From positions 1-61,871 of the forward strand of contig CAYJJX010000014.1 of NCBI GenBank assembly GCA_964370605.1: a stretch of DNA of 61,871 nt. Direction: 5' to 3'. The DNA comes from CAYJBH01 sp964370605 (GTDB taxonomy: Bacteria; Bacillota; Clostridia; Oscillospirales; Ruminococcaceae). Position 1 is the first letter of the stretch; every line of letters starts with the position of its first letter. This document shows positions 23,665 through 33,927 of this stretch, piece after piece. The notes under the pieces were generated by a model that ran no database searches, was not told where the DNA came from, and saw only the letters and a program-made list of their open reading frames with translations. Both the position numbers and the translations under genes were made by a program.

Positions 23665-25278
23665 CTATAAAAGCGAGATGGTGTTGTTGCTGATATATTC
23701 TCTTGCCTCACCGATGAAAGGCGATGCCATTGACAATGTGTTGACAGAAAGTTCAAGATATCGCATTGCAATTTCCGGCTGTGCGGCAGACTCGCCACAG
23801 ACCGAAACCGGAATATCTTCCTGTCTTGCCGCCTTGACCGTCATGTCGATAAGGCGCAAAACGGCGGTGGAGGCAGAGAGGAAATAGCTGTCGACCAGTG
23901 GATTTTCACGGTCGGCGGCATGGGTGTATTGGGTGAGGTCGTTGGTGCCGATGCTGAAAAAATCGGCACGCTTCGCAAGCTCCGGAGCACAGAGTGCGGC
24001 GGCAGGCGTTTCGATCATTGCGCCAAACTTTATGCTCTTGGAGTATGGAATTTTTTCCTGATCGAGATCGTATTTGACCTTGTTCACTACCTCCATTGCC
24101 TCATCAAAGTCGCTGACCGTCGCAATCATCGGGAACATAATATTGACCTTACCATGTTGTGATGCACGGATGATGGCGGCAAGTTGGTCTCGAAACACAT
24201 CACGCCGTAAAAGTGACATTCTGATTCCACGCACACCGAGGGCGGGGTTGGGTTCCTCTGCAACAGAAAGACTGCGAGAAAATTTGTCGGCTCCGATATC
24301 CATGGTGCGTATCGTGAGGGAATAACCTCTTGCCGCCTTGACGCAGTCGCTGTAAAATCTTAGCTGTTCGCCGAAGTCGGGCAGAGTTTTGCCCATGTAT
24401 AGCCCCTCACTGCGCAGCAGTCCGATTCCGGTCGCACCGACCGCTAAAGCCGCCGAGATGTCCTGTGGCGTAGAGCAGTTAGCATAGAGATTGATCTTGA
24501 TATTGTTTTTTGAGACGGCAGGTCCGCTCAATGTCTGACTGAGTTTTTCTTTGTTGATTGCAATGGATTTGATGCGGTGTGCAAACCGTGTCTTGACACC
24601 GTCACTCGGATAGAGAAAAATCTCACCGGTATTTCCGTCCACCGCAATGCTGTCGCCGTCCTTGATGGTGTCAATATCAATCGGAACACGCACAACGGCA
24701 GGTATTCCCATGGTTCGGGCAATGATGGAGGCGTGGCCCTGCTTTGAGCCTTTGACCGTCACCACTCCAAGCAGTTTGCTCTTGTCCACCGACACCATGT
24801 CACTCGGTGTAAGCTCCTCAGCGAGTATGATAGAGGGCACTTTCAGCGACAATCGATCACGTGGAGCATCGTCCAGAATGTCAACGACACGGCGGCAGGC
24901 ATCCTTGATGTCGATACTGCGTTCGCTGAAATAGTCGTCGCCGATATTCTGCATCTTCTTTTCAAATATGTTAGAGGCACGACCGACCGAGGCGGCGGCA
25001 CCGGCACCGGCGTCAATATATTTATATACCTCCTGAATATAGCCGTTGTCGGAAAGGATGGCAATCTGAAACTCGATAATGTCACGGTCTTCGCCCTCCG
25101 TCTGGTCACGAAGCATGACGAGTTCGTCTTTTGCAAGCAGATTAGCGGCATCAAAACGTCGTTTTTCCTCTTCCGGATGTTTCATCTGACGTCTGATACC
25201 GGGGTTTCCACGGTCGGGTACACGCACCTGACCTATTGCTATGCCGGAGGCCGCTGAGATGCCGGTAAATACTTGCAT
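23665..25278 (-). CDS. ptsI: Phosphoenolpyruvate-protein phosphotransferase (PTS enzyme I)
   Basis: 537 residues. Enzyme I moves phosphate from phosphoenolpyruvate to HPr. The start FTGISAASGIAIG is typical. The active-site histidine lies in GSKQGHASIIARTMGIPAVV; the usual GGRTSHTAI context is altered. The PEP-binding C-domain has LLRSEGLYM, NIMFPMIATVSDFDEA, GAMIETPAA, FFSIGTNDLTQY and the catalytic Cys in SVCGESAA. I chose the ATG at 25278 with AAAGGG 12 bases upstream; the ATG at 25290 directly abuts that element. No HPr or sugar-specific EII gene is in the window. It lies 49 bases after smc, so it appears to be transcribed from the V-ATPase/smc operon. Confidence 0.93.
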   Translation of the reverse strand: MQVFTGISAASGIAIGQVRVPDRGNPGIRRQMKHPEEEKRRFDAANLLAKDELVMLRDQTEGEDRDIIEFQIAILSDNGYIQEVYKYIDAGAGAAASVGRASNIFEKKMQNIGDDYFSERSIDIKDACRRVVDILDDAPRDRLSLKVPSIILAEELTPSDMVSVDKSKLLGVVTVKGSKQGHASIIARTMGIPAVVRVPIDIDTIKDGDSIAVDGNTGEIFLYPSDGVKTRFAHRIKSIAINKEKLSQTLSGPAVSKNNIKINLYANCSTPQDISAALAVGATGIGLLRSEGLYMGKTLPDFGEQLRFYSDCVKAARGYSLTIRTMDIGADKFSRSLSVAEEPNPALGVRGIRMSLLRRDVFRDQLAAIIRASQHGKVNIMFPMIATVSDFDEAMEVVNKVKYDLDQEKIPYSKSIKFGAMIETPAAALCAPELAKRADFFSIGTNDLTQYTHAADRENPLVDSYFLSASTAVLRLIDMTVKAARQEDIPVSVCGESAAQPEIAMRYLELSVNTLSMASPFIGEAREYISNNTISLL

Positions 25279-25327
25279 AACAATATCCATCCCTTTCTAA
25301 AGTTTTTTTGCCTGAGCGCGGTCGAGG

Positions 25328-28300
25328 CTATTCACTCGTCAACATATGAACTGCGTTGGTTGCGGTGTCAAGGCGTAGCAGTTTGGACACTCCGTCCTCC
25401 TGCATGGTCACCCCATAAAGCACGTCCGCCTCTTCCATAGTACCACGGCGGTGTGTTATTACAATGAACTGGGTATGTTCGGTTATATTTTTCAGGTATG
25501 CGGCAAAACGAACGACATTTACATCATCGAGCGCCGCGTCGATCTCGTCCAGCACACAAAATGGTGCGGGATTGACCGCAAGGATTGCAAAATAGATAGC
25601 GATTGCGACAAGTGCCTGTTCACCGCCCGAAAGGCTTTCAAGGTTTTTGATGACCTTGCCGGGTGGCGATACCGAGATATCGATGCCGCTCTCGAGTATG
25701 TTATCCGGATCGGACAGCGCAAGCCCTGCACTGCCGCCGCCGAAAAGGCGAGAAAAAATGTTGCCGAAATGTTTGTTTATCTGCTCAAAGCTGTCGGCAA
25801 ATATATTTTTCATCTCGTCCGAAAGCTCTGCAATCAGCTTGATTAGACCTGCCCTTGCCTGTTCTATATCGTCCAGTTGCTTTTTCATAAATTCATATCG
25901 CTGTGACACCTCGGCATATTCCTCGATGGCGGCGACATTGACATTGCCGAGTGAGCGGATTTCGCTTCGAAGTTCAATGACACGGCGCTTGAGAGCTGCA
26001 AGGCTTTCAAATTCGATGACGAATTCGGCGGCATCGGTTATTCCGAGTTCATACTCTTCCCAAAGCTTTGTGATGGTGCTGTCATATTCGCTCTGTAGCG
26101 CGTGTTCCTTCTCCGACAGCCTTGCACGTTCCTGTCCAAGCTCTTCCTGACGGGAATAGTACTGTTTCACTTCGGCAGAAAGTCGTGTGATCTCCCCCTC
26201 ACCACTTAGGCGGCTTTCTCGTATCTTCACTATATCGTCGGCAAGTTTCTTTGCACGCTCCTGCGTTTCCTGCCGTACGGCGGTCAGACGCTCCACCTCG
26301 ATGACATTGTCTGAGATTAACTTATCCAGCATCTCAATCTGTTCTACCCTGCTTTGGCGGTCCTGCTGTGCCTGTCCCGACAGTTGCAGTCGCTCGTCAT
26401 AGTTGCGACGTGCCTGCTCCACGTCTTTTTGCAACGACAGCGCCTTGAGACGTGCCTCGGCAAGTTGTGACTGTTTTTGCCCGATAACATCGCTTCGGTT
26501 TTCGTCGGTATGAGAGCGCACCTGTTGTTCCAACTGTGCGGTCTGCTCGATCGTTTTTTCTATTTCTTGCGCTATTTCCCTCTTTTTATTTTCAAGATCG
26601 GCGGCACGCTGTGACAACGCCTCCAATCGTGCCTCGGCGGTCTCGACCGATTCTCTCGCCACGTCACGGAGATGTTTTGCCGCCTCCTCTGCCGAGGTCA
26701 GACGGATCAAGTCCTCCTGTGCCGAGCGTTTTTCTGCCTCTCCTGCCGTCATGTCTGCCTCGAGGGCGGAAAGTTCTTGTTGTTGTTCGCTATAATCATG
26801 TCCCAGCTTTTTCAGCTGCTGGTTTTGTTTTTCAATGTTGCCGCTTAGTGTCTCAATCTCGGTACGGCGACTGAATGCACCGCTACTCCTGCCGAGCGAG
26901 CCTCCGGTAAAGGAACCGCCTGCATTGATGACCTGCCCATCGGTGGTCACGATACGGTAGCGGTAGGAGAGTTGTTTTGCATATGTTCCGGCGGTGTTCA
27001 GGTCTTCCGCTACTAAAATACGTCCTAGTAGGCTGGACACCACACCGGAGTATTTTGAGTCGGAACCGACCAGCTCCTCGGCGATGATGGCACCGTTTGG
27101 TATATTTTCTTTGATCTCCCGTGACCGCTGAACGGTGTCAAGCGGCAGGAAGGTCGCGCGCCCGAGTCGATCCTCTTTCAGCATCGATATGGCCGCCTTT
27201 GCACTGCGCTCATTCTCGACGATGACATTCTGCGCCGCCGCACCGAGAGCCGTCTCGATCGCAATTTCATAGCCTTTTTTCACGCTGATAAGGGATGAAA
27301 CCGCACCGTGGATGCCGGAAAGTCTGCCGTTTTCCCCTGCGGCGAGCACCGCACGCACACTGCCGGAAAAACCCTCGTTGCTTTTTTGAAGGTCTTCCAG
27401 TAGATGAAGTCTATCGGTCATCTTTCGAATACTGTGCACTAACTCGTCATAACGCTCTTTTGCTTCATTTGTATGTTTGCGCTTGCCCTCGAGCTTAAGA
27501 CGCATTCCCTCCGACATGTTGTTGAATCGCTGAATCAGCTCCTCTGCATCCTGCTTTTTATTGCGTGCGCTCTTGCAGTTTTGCTCCAGCTGTTGCAGTT
27601 TTTCTTTTTCCTGACCGATGGTCTGCCTTGCCTCGTCGCTTTGATTCTTCAAGGTGTCGAGGTCGGCACCGGTCGTCGCTTCACCGATTTTCAGGTCGGA
27701 TAGCACCGCACCGAGTGAGGCAAGGCGGTATTCCGCCGAATCACGCTCTCTACCCGCCGCCTGCGCCGCCTGTGCCAGTTCGTCTATCTGCAACACAAGT
27801 TTTGCCACCTCGGCATCTGCATTTGTGTGCTCAATTTTTAGTTCTTCCGCCAGCTTTTTCAGCTCGTCGATACGCTCACTCTCGCCCTGTCTGCGCTCAT
27901 CAATTCCGCTGAGTTCACTTGCAAGGGCGTCACGGCGACCCGAGTTATGAATGTTATCATTTTTTAGCACCGCAATGCGATTTGAGTACGCCGCACCCTC
28001 TTCATCGGCGGAGCGAATGTCGAGATTCTTCTGCTCAATGTCCATCAATGCGTCGCCTGCCTTTTGTCGCAGGTCGTCCACCGCATTTTCCAGCTCATCT
28101 ATCTTAGAGCGGTTCTCGTTATAGTCTCTCGTGACGATCTCGCTTTTATTCGCCGCCTCACGCAGTTGCACCTTGGTTTTTTGCAGGGTGTCGAGATAGA
28201 GCGTAATCTCACATTTTTTACGCTCCTCGGCAAGCACCAAGAATCGTTTTGCCTTTTCCGCCTCACGACCGAGAGGTCCGACACGGGCGTCAAGCTCGCT

Positions 28301-28888
28301 GAATATATCGGTCAGCCGCACTAAATTCTCGGCGGTGGCGGCAAGTTTCTTTTCTGCCTCGTTCTTGCGGTAGCGATATTTTGCAATGCCGCTCGCCTCT
28401 TCGAAAATTTCCCGTCGCTCTGCCGAACGAGCCGACACGATTTCTGCAATCCGTCCCTGTCCGATCATGGAATATCCGTCTCGACCGAGACCGGTATCAA
28501 GCAGAAGCTCATAGATGTCTTTGAGTCGCACCTGTTTGCCGTTGATGGTATATTCGCTGTTTCCACTGCGATAGACTTTTCGGCCGATGATGACCTCATC
28601 TGCCTCGACATCCAGCCGTTTTTGCGTGTTATCGAGTGCAAGGCTGACCGAGGCAAAACCCATCGCCCCTCTGTTTTGGGTGCCGTCGAATATGACCGCC
28701 TCCATCTTGGAGCCGCCACGGAGCTGTTTTGGGCTGGTCTCGCCCATGACCCAGCGAATGGCGTCCGAAATGTTGCTCTTTCCGCTACCGTTTGGACCTA
28801 CGACGGCTGTGATACCCGACTCAAAGCCAACCTTTATCCTGTCCGGAAAAGATTTGAACCCCTGTATTTCGATTCGATTTAGTACCAT
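25328..28888 (-). CDS. smc: Chromosome segregation ATPase SMC
   Basis: 1186 residues, full length. The N-terminal head has Walker A GPNGSGKSN near residue 32. Two long coiled-coil arms (about 170-500 and 680-1000) flank the hinge at about 505-670, which contains GIHGAVSSLISVKKGYEIAIETALG and NAGGSFTGGS. The C-terminal head has the ABC signature LSGGEQALVA and Walker B FCVLDEIDAALDD. SMC condenses and segregates the chromosome together with ScpA and ScpB. Here it starts 12 bases after V-ATPase subunit D and precedes ptsI; in many Firmicutes smc sits between rnc and ftsY, so this context is atypical. Confidence 0.97.
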   Translation of the reverse strand: MVLNRIEIQGFKSFPDRIKVGFESGITAVVGPNGSGKSNISDAIRWVMGETSPKQLRGGSKMEAVIFDGTQNRGAMGFASVSLALDNTQKRLDVEADEVIIGRKVYRSGNSEYTINGKQVRLKDIYELLLDTGLGRDGYSMIGQGRIAEIVSARSAERREIFEEASGIAKYRYRKNEAEKKLAATAENLVRLTDIFSELDARVGPLGREAEKAKRFLVLAEERKKCEITLYLDTLQKTKVQLREAANKSEIVTRDYNENRSKIDELENAVDDLRQKAGDALMDIEQKNLDIRSADEEGAAYSNRIAVLKNDNIHNSGRRDALASELSGIDERRQGESERIDELKKLAEELKIEHTNADAEVAKLVLQIDELAQAAQAAGRERDSAEYRLASLGAVLSDLKIGEATTGADLDTLKNQSDEARQTIGQEKEKLQQLEQNCKSARNKKQDAEELIQRFNNMSEGMRLKLEGKRKHTNEAKERYDELVHSIRKMTDRLHLLEDLQKSNEGFSGSVRAVLAAGENGRLSGIHGAVSSLISVKKGYEIAIETALGAAAQNVIVENERSAKAAISMLKEDRLGRATFLPLDTVQRSREIKENIPNGAIIAEELVGSDSKYSGVVSSLLGRILVAEDLNTAGTYAKQLSYRYRIVTTDGQVINAGGSFTGGSLGRSSGAFSRRTEIETLSGNIEKQNQQLKKLGHDYSEQQQELSALEADMTAGEAEKRSAQEDLIRLTSAEEAAKHLRDVARESVETAEARLEALSQRAADLENKKREIAQEIEKTIEQTAQLEQQVRSHTDENRSDVIGQKQSQLAEARLKALSLQKDVEQARRNYDERLQLSGQAQQDRQSRVEQIEMLDKLISDNVIEVERLTAVRQETQERAKKLADDIVKIRESRLSGEGEITRLSAEVKQYYSRQEELGQERARLSEKEHALQSEYDSTITKLWEEYELGITDAAEFVIEFESLAALKRRVIELRSEIRSLGNVNVAAIEEYAEVSQRYEFMKKQLDDIEQARAGLIKLIAELSDEMKNIFADSFEQINKHFGNIFSRLFGGGSAGLALSDPDNILESGIDISVSPPGKVIKNLESLSGGEQALVAIAIYFAILAVNPAPFCVLDEIDAALDDVNVVRFAAYLKNITEHTQFIVITHRRGTMEEADVLYGVTMQEDGVSKLLRLDTATNAVHMLTSE

Positions 28889-28900
28889 CTGCCCTCAAAA

Positions 28901-29512
28901 TTAAATGCTTGATTTGCGTTTTATCACCTTCAAACGGCTGAACTCCTCCCGTTCCCGTTCCTCCAAAACGCCCTGAATATATCTAATATTGCTGTCAAAC
29001 CTCGGAATCATGATGTTGTCCAGCATGTTGGCACGACGCTTTGTCTTTTTTATCGCAACCGCCAGTCTATACACACTGTTATCAATTCCGGCAAGCTTTG
29101 CCGACAGCTCTTTGACCCTGTTGAATGCGCAAAATGCCCTGTCCATCTCTTGCGAGCTTTGATGCAACCCATAATGGGGCATGAGCGGCTCCGGATTTGC
29201 GTGGGTCGTCGGAAGGTCAACGCCCATTATACTATGACCCTTCTGTCGAAATCCATCGTCAATTGGCACGTAATCTAAGGTAAGATTATCTATTCCGTGC
29301 ATGACGTTTGCCCGTTGTAATGCCTCATATGCCTCGACGAATGTCGAGCTGATGTCCGACTCGATGATTGCCACCTCTTCGATGCGCTTCATCATCTCGC
29401 GCATCAAAACATTGCGCTTGCGATCCAGCAGGTCGAAACCCAGCTTTGCAAGTGCAATATTCTTTTTGAGCATCATTAGATTTCCCTTGGTGGGAAAGAT
29501 ATCGTGAGCCAT
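28901..29512 (-). CDS. V-type ATP synthase subunit D
   Basis: 203 residues. Subunit D forms the central rotor shaft inside the A3B3 head. The start DIFPTKGNLMMLKKNIALAKLGFDLLDRKRNVLMREMM is characteristic, as is the C-terminal coiled coil with RRANMLDNIMIPRFDSNIRYIQGVLEEREREEFSRLK. Length is normal. GAGG lies a few bases before the ATG. It is separated from subunit B by about 250 bases, unlike the tight spacing elsewhere in this operon, and is followed by smc after 12 bases. Confidence 0.95.
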   Translation of the reverse strand: MAHDIFPTKGNLMMLKKNIALAKLGFDLLDRKRNVLMREMMKRIEEVAIIESDISSTFVEAYEALQRANVMHGIDNLTLDYVPIDDGFRQKGHSIMGVDLPTTHANPEPLMPHYGLHQSSQEMDRAFCAFNRVKELSAKLAGIDNSVYRLAVAIKKTKRRANMLDNIMIPRFDSNIRYIQGVLEEREREEFSRLKVIKRKSSI

Positions 29513-29763
29513 GAAACCTCAAGGTGGGTGGATATACGATGATCGGAAGATCCGATCGATGCCTTTGCAAAAATTATAGTTGAATCACTTCGAAATTCTA
29601 ACAATGGCGGTGTCGGCAAAATTTTGTTGGGCAAGACGTCGGATTGAGTAATAGTCACTCAATTGTGAATGACGATAACAAAGCTAAGCGAAATTTTAAC
29701 GGCCAAACTGTTTAGATTTGCAGTGATTTGACTATATTTATCACTGCTATTTGCAATGCCGAT

Positions 29764-31140
29764 TTACTTGTTCGGTCGATAATATTTGTCTAACAGCTTT
29801 TCGTCCACACGGATTAGTTCTTCACGTGGGAGCAGTGAAAGCAGTTCCCAGCCGAGGTTGAGACTGCGGGCGATGGAGCGGTTTTCCGATCTGCCCTGCC
29901 CAAGAAACTCGGTTTCAAACCGACGGCCGAAGTCAAGATAGCTTTTGTCGGTCACGGAAAGTTCCTCTTCGCCGATGACCGAGGCAAGACCTCGTGCATC
30001 CGCCACCTTGGCATAACATGCGAAAAGTTGGTTTGCGACGTCGGGATGATCGGCACGGGTAAAACCTTCACCGATTCCATCTTTCATCAAACGAGAAAGG
30101 GACGGCAAAACCGCGATGGGTGGATATACTCCCGTTTGATCGAGATATCGATCCAGCACGATCTGCCCCTCGGTGATATATCCGGTCAGGTCGGGAATCG
30201 GGTGGGTGATGTCGTCGTTCGGCATGGTCAAGATGGGCAGCTGGGTAACGCTACCGCCACGCCCTTTGATACAGCCAGCTCTTTCATAGAGCGATGCAAG
30301 GTCGGAATATAGATAACCGGGATAGCCTTTTCGACCCGGAATTTCGCCTTTGCTACTTGAAAACTCACGCAGAGCCTCGCAATAGCTGGTGATATCGGTG
30401 AGCACCACAAGAATGTGCATGTCCAGCTCGAATGCCAGATATTCCGCCGCAGTAAGTGCACAGCGTGGGGTCAAAATACGCTCGATTATCGGATCGCTCG
30501 AAAGATTCATAAACATGGTGACACGGCTGAGAGCGCCGCTCTCTTCAAAGCTTCTGCGGAAAAATTCCGCCACGTCGTTGGTCACACCCATCGCACAGAA
30601 CACGATGGCAAAGTCACTGTCCTCGGCATTTTCGATATGTGCCTGACGAACAATCTGCGCCGCAAGGTCGTTGTGACTCATGCCGCTTCCCGAAAAGATC
30701 GGAAGTTTTTGACCTCTGATGAGTGTGATGAGCGTGTCGATACCGGTGACTCCGGTGGTGATGGTGTTGGAGGGATATGCACGGCTGACAGGGTTGATCG
30801 GCGCACCGTTAATGTCGGCAGGTTTTCCGCCGTAGACAGGACCGAGTCCGTCGATCGGTGCACCCGCTCCGCTGAAGATGCGTCCTACCATCTCGGGCGA
30901 CAGCTCGATTTCGAGCGGATGTCCGGTAAATCGTGTGCGAGAACCGCTCAGTCCAAGACCTGTCGTGCCGGAGAAAACCTGCACGATGGCACGCTCACCC
31001 TCCAGCGCAACGACACGACCGAGGCGCACCTCGTCGCCGGCAGTGCGAATCTCGACCAGCTCTTCAAAGGCCACATCTTTGACACCGTCCAGCGCCACGA
31101 TAGGGCCCGAGAGTTCATTTAAACCGATATATTCTATCAA
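29764..31140 (-). CDS. V-type ATP synthase subunit B
   Basis: 458 residues. The non-catalytic nucleotide-binding stator subunit alternates with A in the A3B3 ring. The P-loop position reads IFSGSGMSHNDLAAQIVRQ, without a Walker lysine, as expected for B. YPGYLYSDLASLYERAGCIKGRGGSVTQLPILTMPNDDITHPIPDLTGYITEGQI is the conserved alpha/beta signature region. The start codon is TTG, with AAAGGA 11 bases upstream. It follows subunit A by 21 bases. The 29513-29763 gap downstream has a GATCGGA/TCCGATC hairpin at 29540-29556 but no clear promoter or gene. Confidence 0.97.
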   Translation of the reverse strand: MIEYIGLNELSGPIVALDGVKDVAFEELVEIRTAGDEVRLGRVVALEGERAIVQVFSGTTGLGLSGSRTRFTGHPLEIELSPEMVGRIFSGAGAPIDGLGPVYGGKPADINGAPINPVSRAYPSNTITTGVTGIDTLITLIRGQKLPIFSGSGMSHNDLAAQIVRQAHIENAEDSDFAIVFCAMGVTNDVAEFFRRSFEESGALSRVTMFMNLSSDPIIERILTPRCALTAAEYLAFELDMHILVVLTDITSYCEALREFSSSKGEIPGRKGYPGYLYSDLASLYERAGCIKGRGGSVTQLPILTMPNDDITHPIPDLTGYITEGQIVLDRYLDQTGVYPPIAVLPSLSRLMKDGIGEGFTRADHPDVANQLFACYAKVADARGLASVIGEEELSVTDKSYLDFGRRFETEFLGQGRSENRSIARSLNLGWELLSLLPREELIRVDEKLLDKYYRPNK

Positions 31141-31161
31141 GCTATTTCACTTCCTTTCCGG

Positions 31162-32922
31162 CTATCTGAGCGCCGTTTTCAACCGAATGACTATCTCGTC
31201 GATCTGTTCGATATACTCGTCCAGCATCTCGGGTTTGTCGTTGGGCACATCGTATTTTATACGGTTTATGCGGTCAAATATTCCGCTGTCACGCAGTTCA
31301 TGGAACGGTATCTCCGCCTCTGCCACCTCACAGGCACGATCATAAAGGTGCATTATGACCTGCATCATGCGGCGCTGTTTTTGCAGTGGCACATAGGTAT
31401 CGTCTTTGTGGTAGGCATTTTGTTGCAAAAATCCGATTCTTATTGCCGCCGCAACTTCTAAGGTAACCTTTTGGCTGTCGGGAAGCACGTCACTGCCGAC
31501 CAGTTTCACAATCTCCATCAACTTGCTCTCTTCGCCGAGCAGTGCGACCATGCGGTTACGCAGTACCACAAAATCCTCACCGACCTCTGTCTCATAGTAT
31601 TTGTTGAGGTCGTTATAATACTCGCTATAAGAATCGTTCCAGTTGATGGCAGGATAGTGTCTTGCATAGGCAAGGGCTTTATCCAGCGCCAAAAAACAAC
31701 GGACAAAACGTTTGGTATTCTGGGTGACCGGCTCGGAAAAGTCACTTCCCTGTGGCGAGACCGCACCGATGATGGTGATACTTCCCTCACTGCCGTTCAG
31801 GTTTTCACTGCAACCGGCACGCTCATAAAACTCGGCAAGGCGGGAGGGCAGGTATGCGGGATATCCCTCTTCTGCCGGCATCTCTTCAAGACGTCCCGAA
31901 ATTTCACGCAGTGCCTCTGCCCAGCGGCTGGTGGAGTCCGCCATCATGGCGACATGGTAGCCCATGTCACGGTAATATTCGGCGAGGGTTACGCCGGTAT
32001 ATATCGACGCCTCACGTGCCGCAACCGGCATGTTTGAGGTGTTGGCAATCAAAATAGTACGGTCGGTCATCGGGCGATTGGTTTTTGGGTCGACCAGTTC
32101 GCTAAATTCCTCCAGCACCTGTGTCATCTCGTTTCCGCGCTCTCCGCAACCGATGTAGACGATGATATCGGCATCGCACCACTTCGCAAGCTGATGTTGT
32201 GTCATGGTTTTTCCGGTGCCGAATCCGCCCGGAATGGCGGCGGTTCCGCCCTTGGCGATCGGAAAGAGGGCATCCACCACACGTTGTCCCGTGATGAGTG
32301 GGCGGGAGATGGGTTGACGAAATGCGACGGGACGGGGGCGACGAATCGGCCAATATTGTTTGAGTGTCAGGTTGTGCTTTACTCCGTCACTGTCGGTCAA
32401 CACACAAAGGGTGTCATCCACTGTATAACTGCCGTTTTCCACCACCTCGCTAACGATGCCGGAAAGATTGGACGGCACCATGCTGCGGTGTTCAATTACC
32501 GGTGTTTCGGGACAAACGGCAAAAATGTCGCCACCTTTGACCTTATCACCGTTTTTGACCTTCATAGTCACGCCCCAGCTCTTTTCTCGATCAAGACTGT
32601 CGGCGGCGATTCCGGTGGAGATGAAACTGCCGCTCTTTTTTTCCAGTAGCGGGAGCGGACGGAGAATTCCGTCAAATATGTTGGAGATAAGACCGGGGCC
32701 CAGCTCGGCGGACAGTGGTGCGCCGGTGCCGAGTACCGGTTCCGAAACCTTGATTCCGGCGGTGCTCTCATAGACCTGTATGGTGGTGCGTTTGTCGGTG
32801 ACGGTGATGACCTCGCCGACAAGTTTTGAGTTGCCGACCTCGACACGCTCCAACATTTTGAAGGTGTCACTGCCGGGGACGGTGACCACCGGGCCGTTGA
32901 CCGAATAAACAGTATCTCTCAT
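31162..32922 (-). CDS. V-type ATP synthase catalytic subunit A
   Basis: 586 residues. The catalytic subunit carries Walker A GGFGTGKT (232-239), the A-type insertion around residues 115-190, the catalytic region YIGCGERGNEMTQVLEEF, and ADSTSRWAEALREISGRLEEMPAEEGYPAYLPSRLAEFYERAG. Together with B it hydrolyses or makes ATP, coupled to ion flow through I and K. AAGGGA lies about 12 bases upstream of the ATG. It sits 32 bases after subunit E in the operon. Confidence 0.98.
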   Translation of the reverse strand: MRDTVYSVNGPVVTVPGSDTFKMLERVEVGNSKLVGEVITVTDKRTTIQVYESTAGIKVSEPVLGTGAPLSAELGPGLISNIFDGILRPLPLLEKKSGSFISTGIAADSLDREKSWGVTMKVKNGDKVKGGDIFAVCPETPVIEHRSMVPSNLSGIVSEVVENGSYTVDDTLCVLTDSDGVKHNLTLKQYWPIRRPRPVAFRQPISRPLITGQRVVDALFPIAKGGTAAIPGGFGTGKTMTQHQLAKWCDADIIVYIGCGERGNEMTQVLEEFSELVDPKTNRPMTDRTILIANTSNMPVAAREASIYTGVTLAEYYRDMGYHVAMMADSTSRWAEALREISGRLEEMPAEEGYPAYLPSRLAEFYERAGCSENLNGSEGSITIIGAVSPQGSDFSEPVTQNTKRFVRCFLALDKALAYARHYPAINWNDSYSEYYNDLNKYYETEVGEDFVVLRNRMVALLGEESKLMEIVKLVGSDVLPDSQKVTLEVAAAIRIGFLQQNAYHKDDTYVPLQKQRRMMQVIMHLYDRACEVAEAEIPFHELRDSGIFDRINRIKYDVPNDKPEMLDEYIEQIDEIVIRLKTALR

Positions 32923-32954
32923 AACAGAACAAATTCCCTTGTATAGCTACGTCT

Positions 32955-33578
32955 TTACAGAATCACAAATTCCTCTTTGGAATAAAATCTTTCGCGTTCA
33001 ATTTTTATTTGGGTGTCGAGTGTACAGTCGTATCGCATACGGCCGATCTTGAGAATGAACCCTCCTACCTTGACGCTGTTGTCCGGCACAATGTCGATGA
33101 TATCGGCGGCGATGGCGGTGGCATAATCGACACTGAAACGTATCGAAAGACCGGCGAGGAGCGCGGCAAAACATGCCTCGTCACTCTTTTTCACCAACAG
33201 TTGCATTTCAATACCTTCCGAGACCGCCTCTCCGATTTCGTCGGTGAGACTTAGGAGTTGCCGTTCCATATTCTTTTTGAACAGCACATTTTCCGTAAGG
33301 TTATTGAGCTTTTTTTCTATGCAGTCGAACATTTCGTTTGCAAGCTCATTGCGATAGAGCAACAGCTCTCTTTTCTTTTCCTGTCCGGCCTTGGCGGTGC
33401 GATGATCCGCCTGTTGATTGATGATCTCAAGCCGACGAGTCAATTCGTCGGACGAGACGACGTTCAGGCCTCGAAGAGTATCACTGCGATATTTCTGTGC
33501 ATTGATGATAATCTGTTTCGCCTGTTTTTCCGCCGAGGTCAAAACCGACTGTTCAAATTTTTTGTATCCGTGTGGCAT
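32955..33578 (-). CDS. V-type ATP synthase subunit E (peripheral stalk)
   Basis: 207 residues. The N-terminal half is a long charged helix (QSVLTSAEKQAKQIIINAQKYRSD), typical of the stalk subunit E, and the C-terminal half is a globular domain that binds the top of the A3B3 head. Assignment rests on this architecture, the length and its place between F and A. GGAG is ten bases upstream of the ATG. Confidence 0.85.
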   Translation of the reverse strand: MPHGYKKFEQSVLTSAEKQAKQIIINAQKYRSDTLRGLNVVSSDELTRRLEIINQQADHRTAKAGQEKKRELLLYRNELANEMFDCIEKKLNNLTENVLFKKNMERQLLSLTDEIGEAVSEGIEMQLLVKKSDEACFAALLAGLSIRFSVDYATAIAADIIDIVPDNSVKVGGFILKIGRMRYDCTLDTQIKIERERFYSKEEFVIL

Positions 33579-33613
33579 GGACGATTATCTCCTACATGTT
33601 AGATTGCGGCAAA

Positions 33614-33922
33614 TCAAACCTTGATTCCCACGACCTCATAGATATACTTTTTAATGGCGGCTCCCGCCTCGTGTCCGCGATGACGATCCGGAATTTCGAC
33701 GATGAGGGGAGAGCGACGGCTCATTTTGTACCCAAACACGAGGTCGCGGTTCTGTTCCACCAAAAGACTGGTGATGAGCACCAATCCGATTCCCTCGGTT
33801 GAAAAAGCGTATTCCAACGCTTTGGCAACCTCTTCGCCGTCGTGCACGACAACACCGTCAATACCGGCAAGTCGCAGACCTACCAGCGTATCGACATTAT
33901 CGCTGACCAGATAGTATTTCAT
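33614..33922 (-). CDS. V-type ATP synthase subunit F
   Basis: 102 residues, the small Rossmann-like rotor subunit that binds D. The family pattern is seen in YYLVSDNVDTLVGLRLAGIDG, GIGLVLITSLLVEQ and the C-terminal PLIVEIPDR. It begins five bases after the subunit K stop with no clear ribosome-binding site, so translation is probably coupled to K. Confidence 0.9.
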   Translation of the reverse strand: MKYYLVSDNVDTLVGLRLAGIDGVVVHDGEEVAKALEYAFSTEGIGLVLITSLLVEQNRDLVFGYKMSRRSPLIVEIPDRHRGHEAGAAIKKYIYEVVGIKV

Positions 33923-33927
33923 GATTT

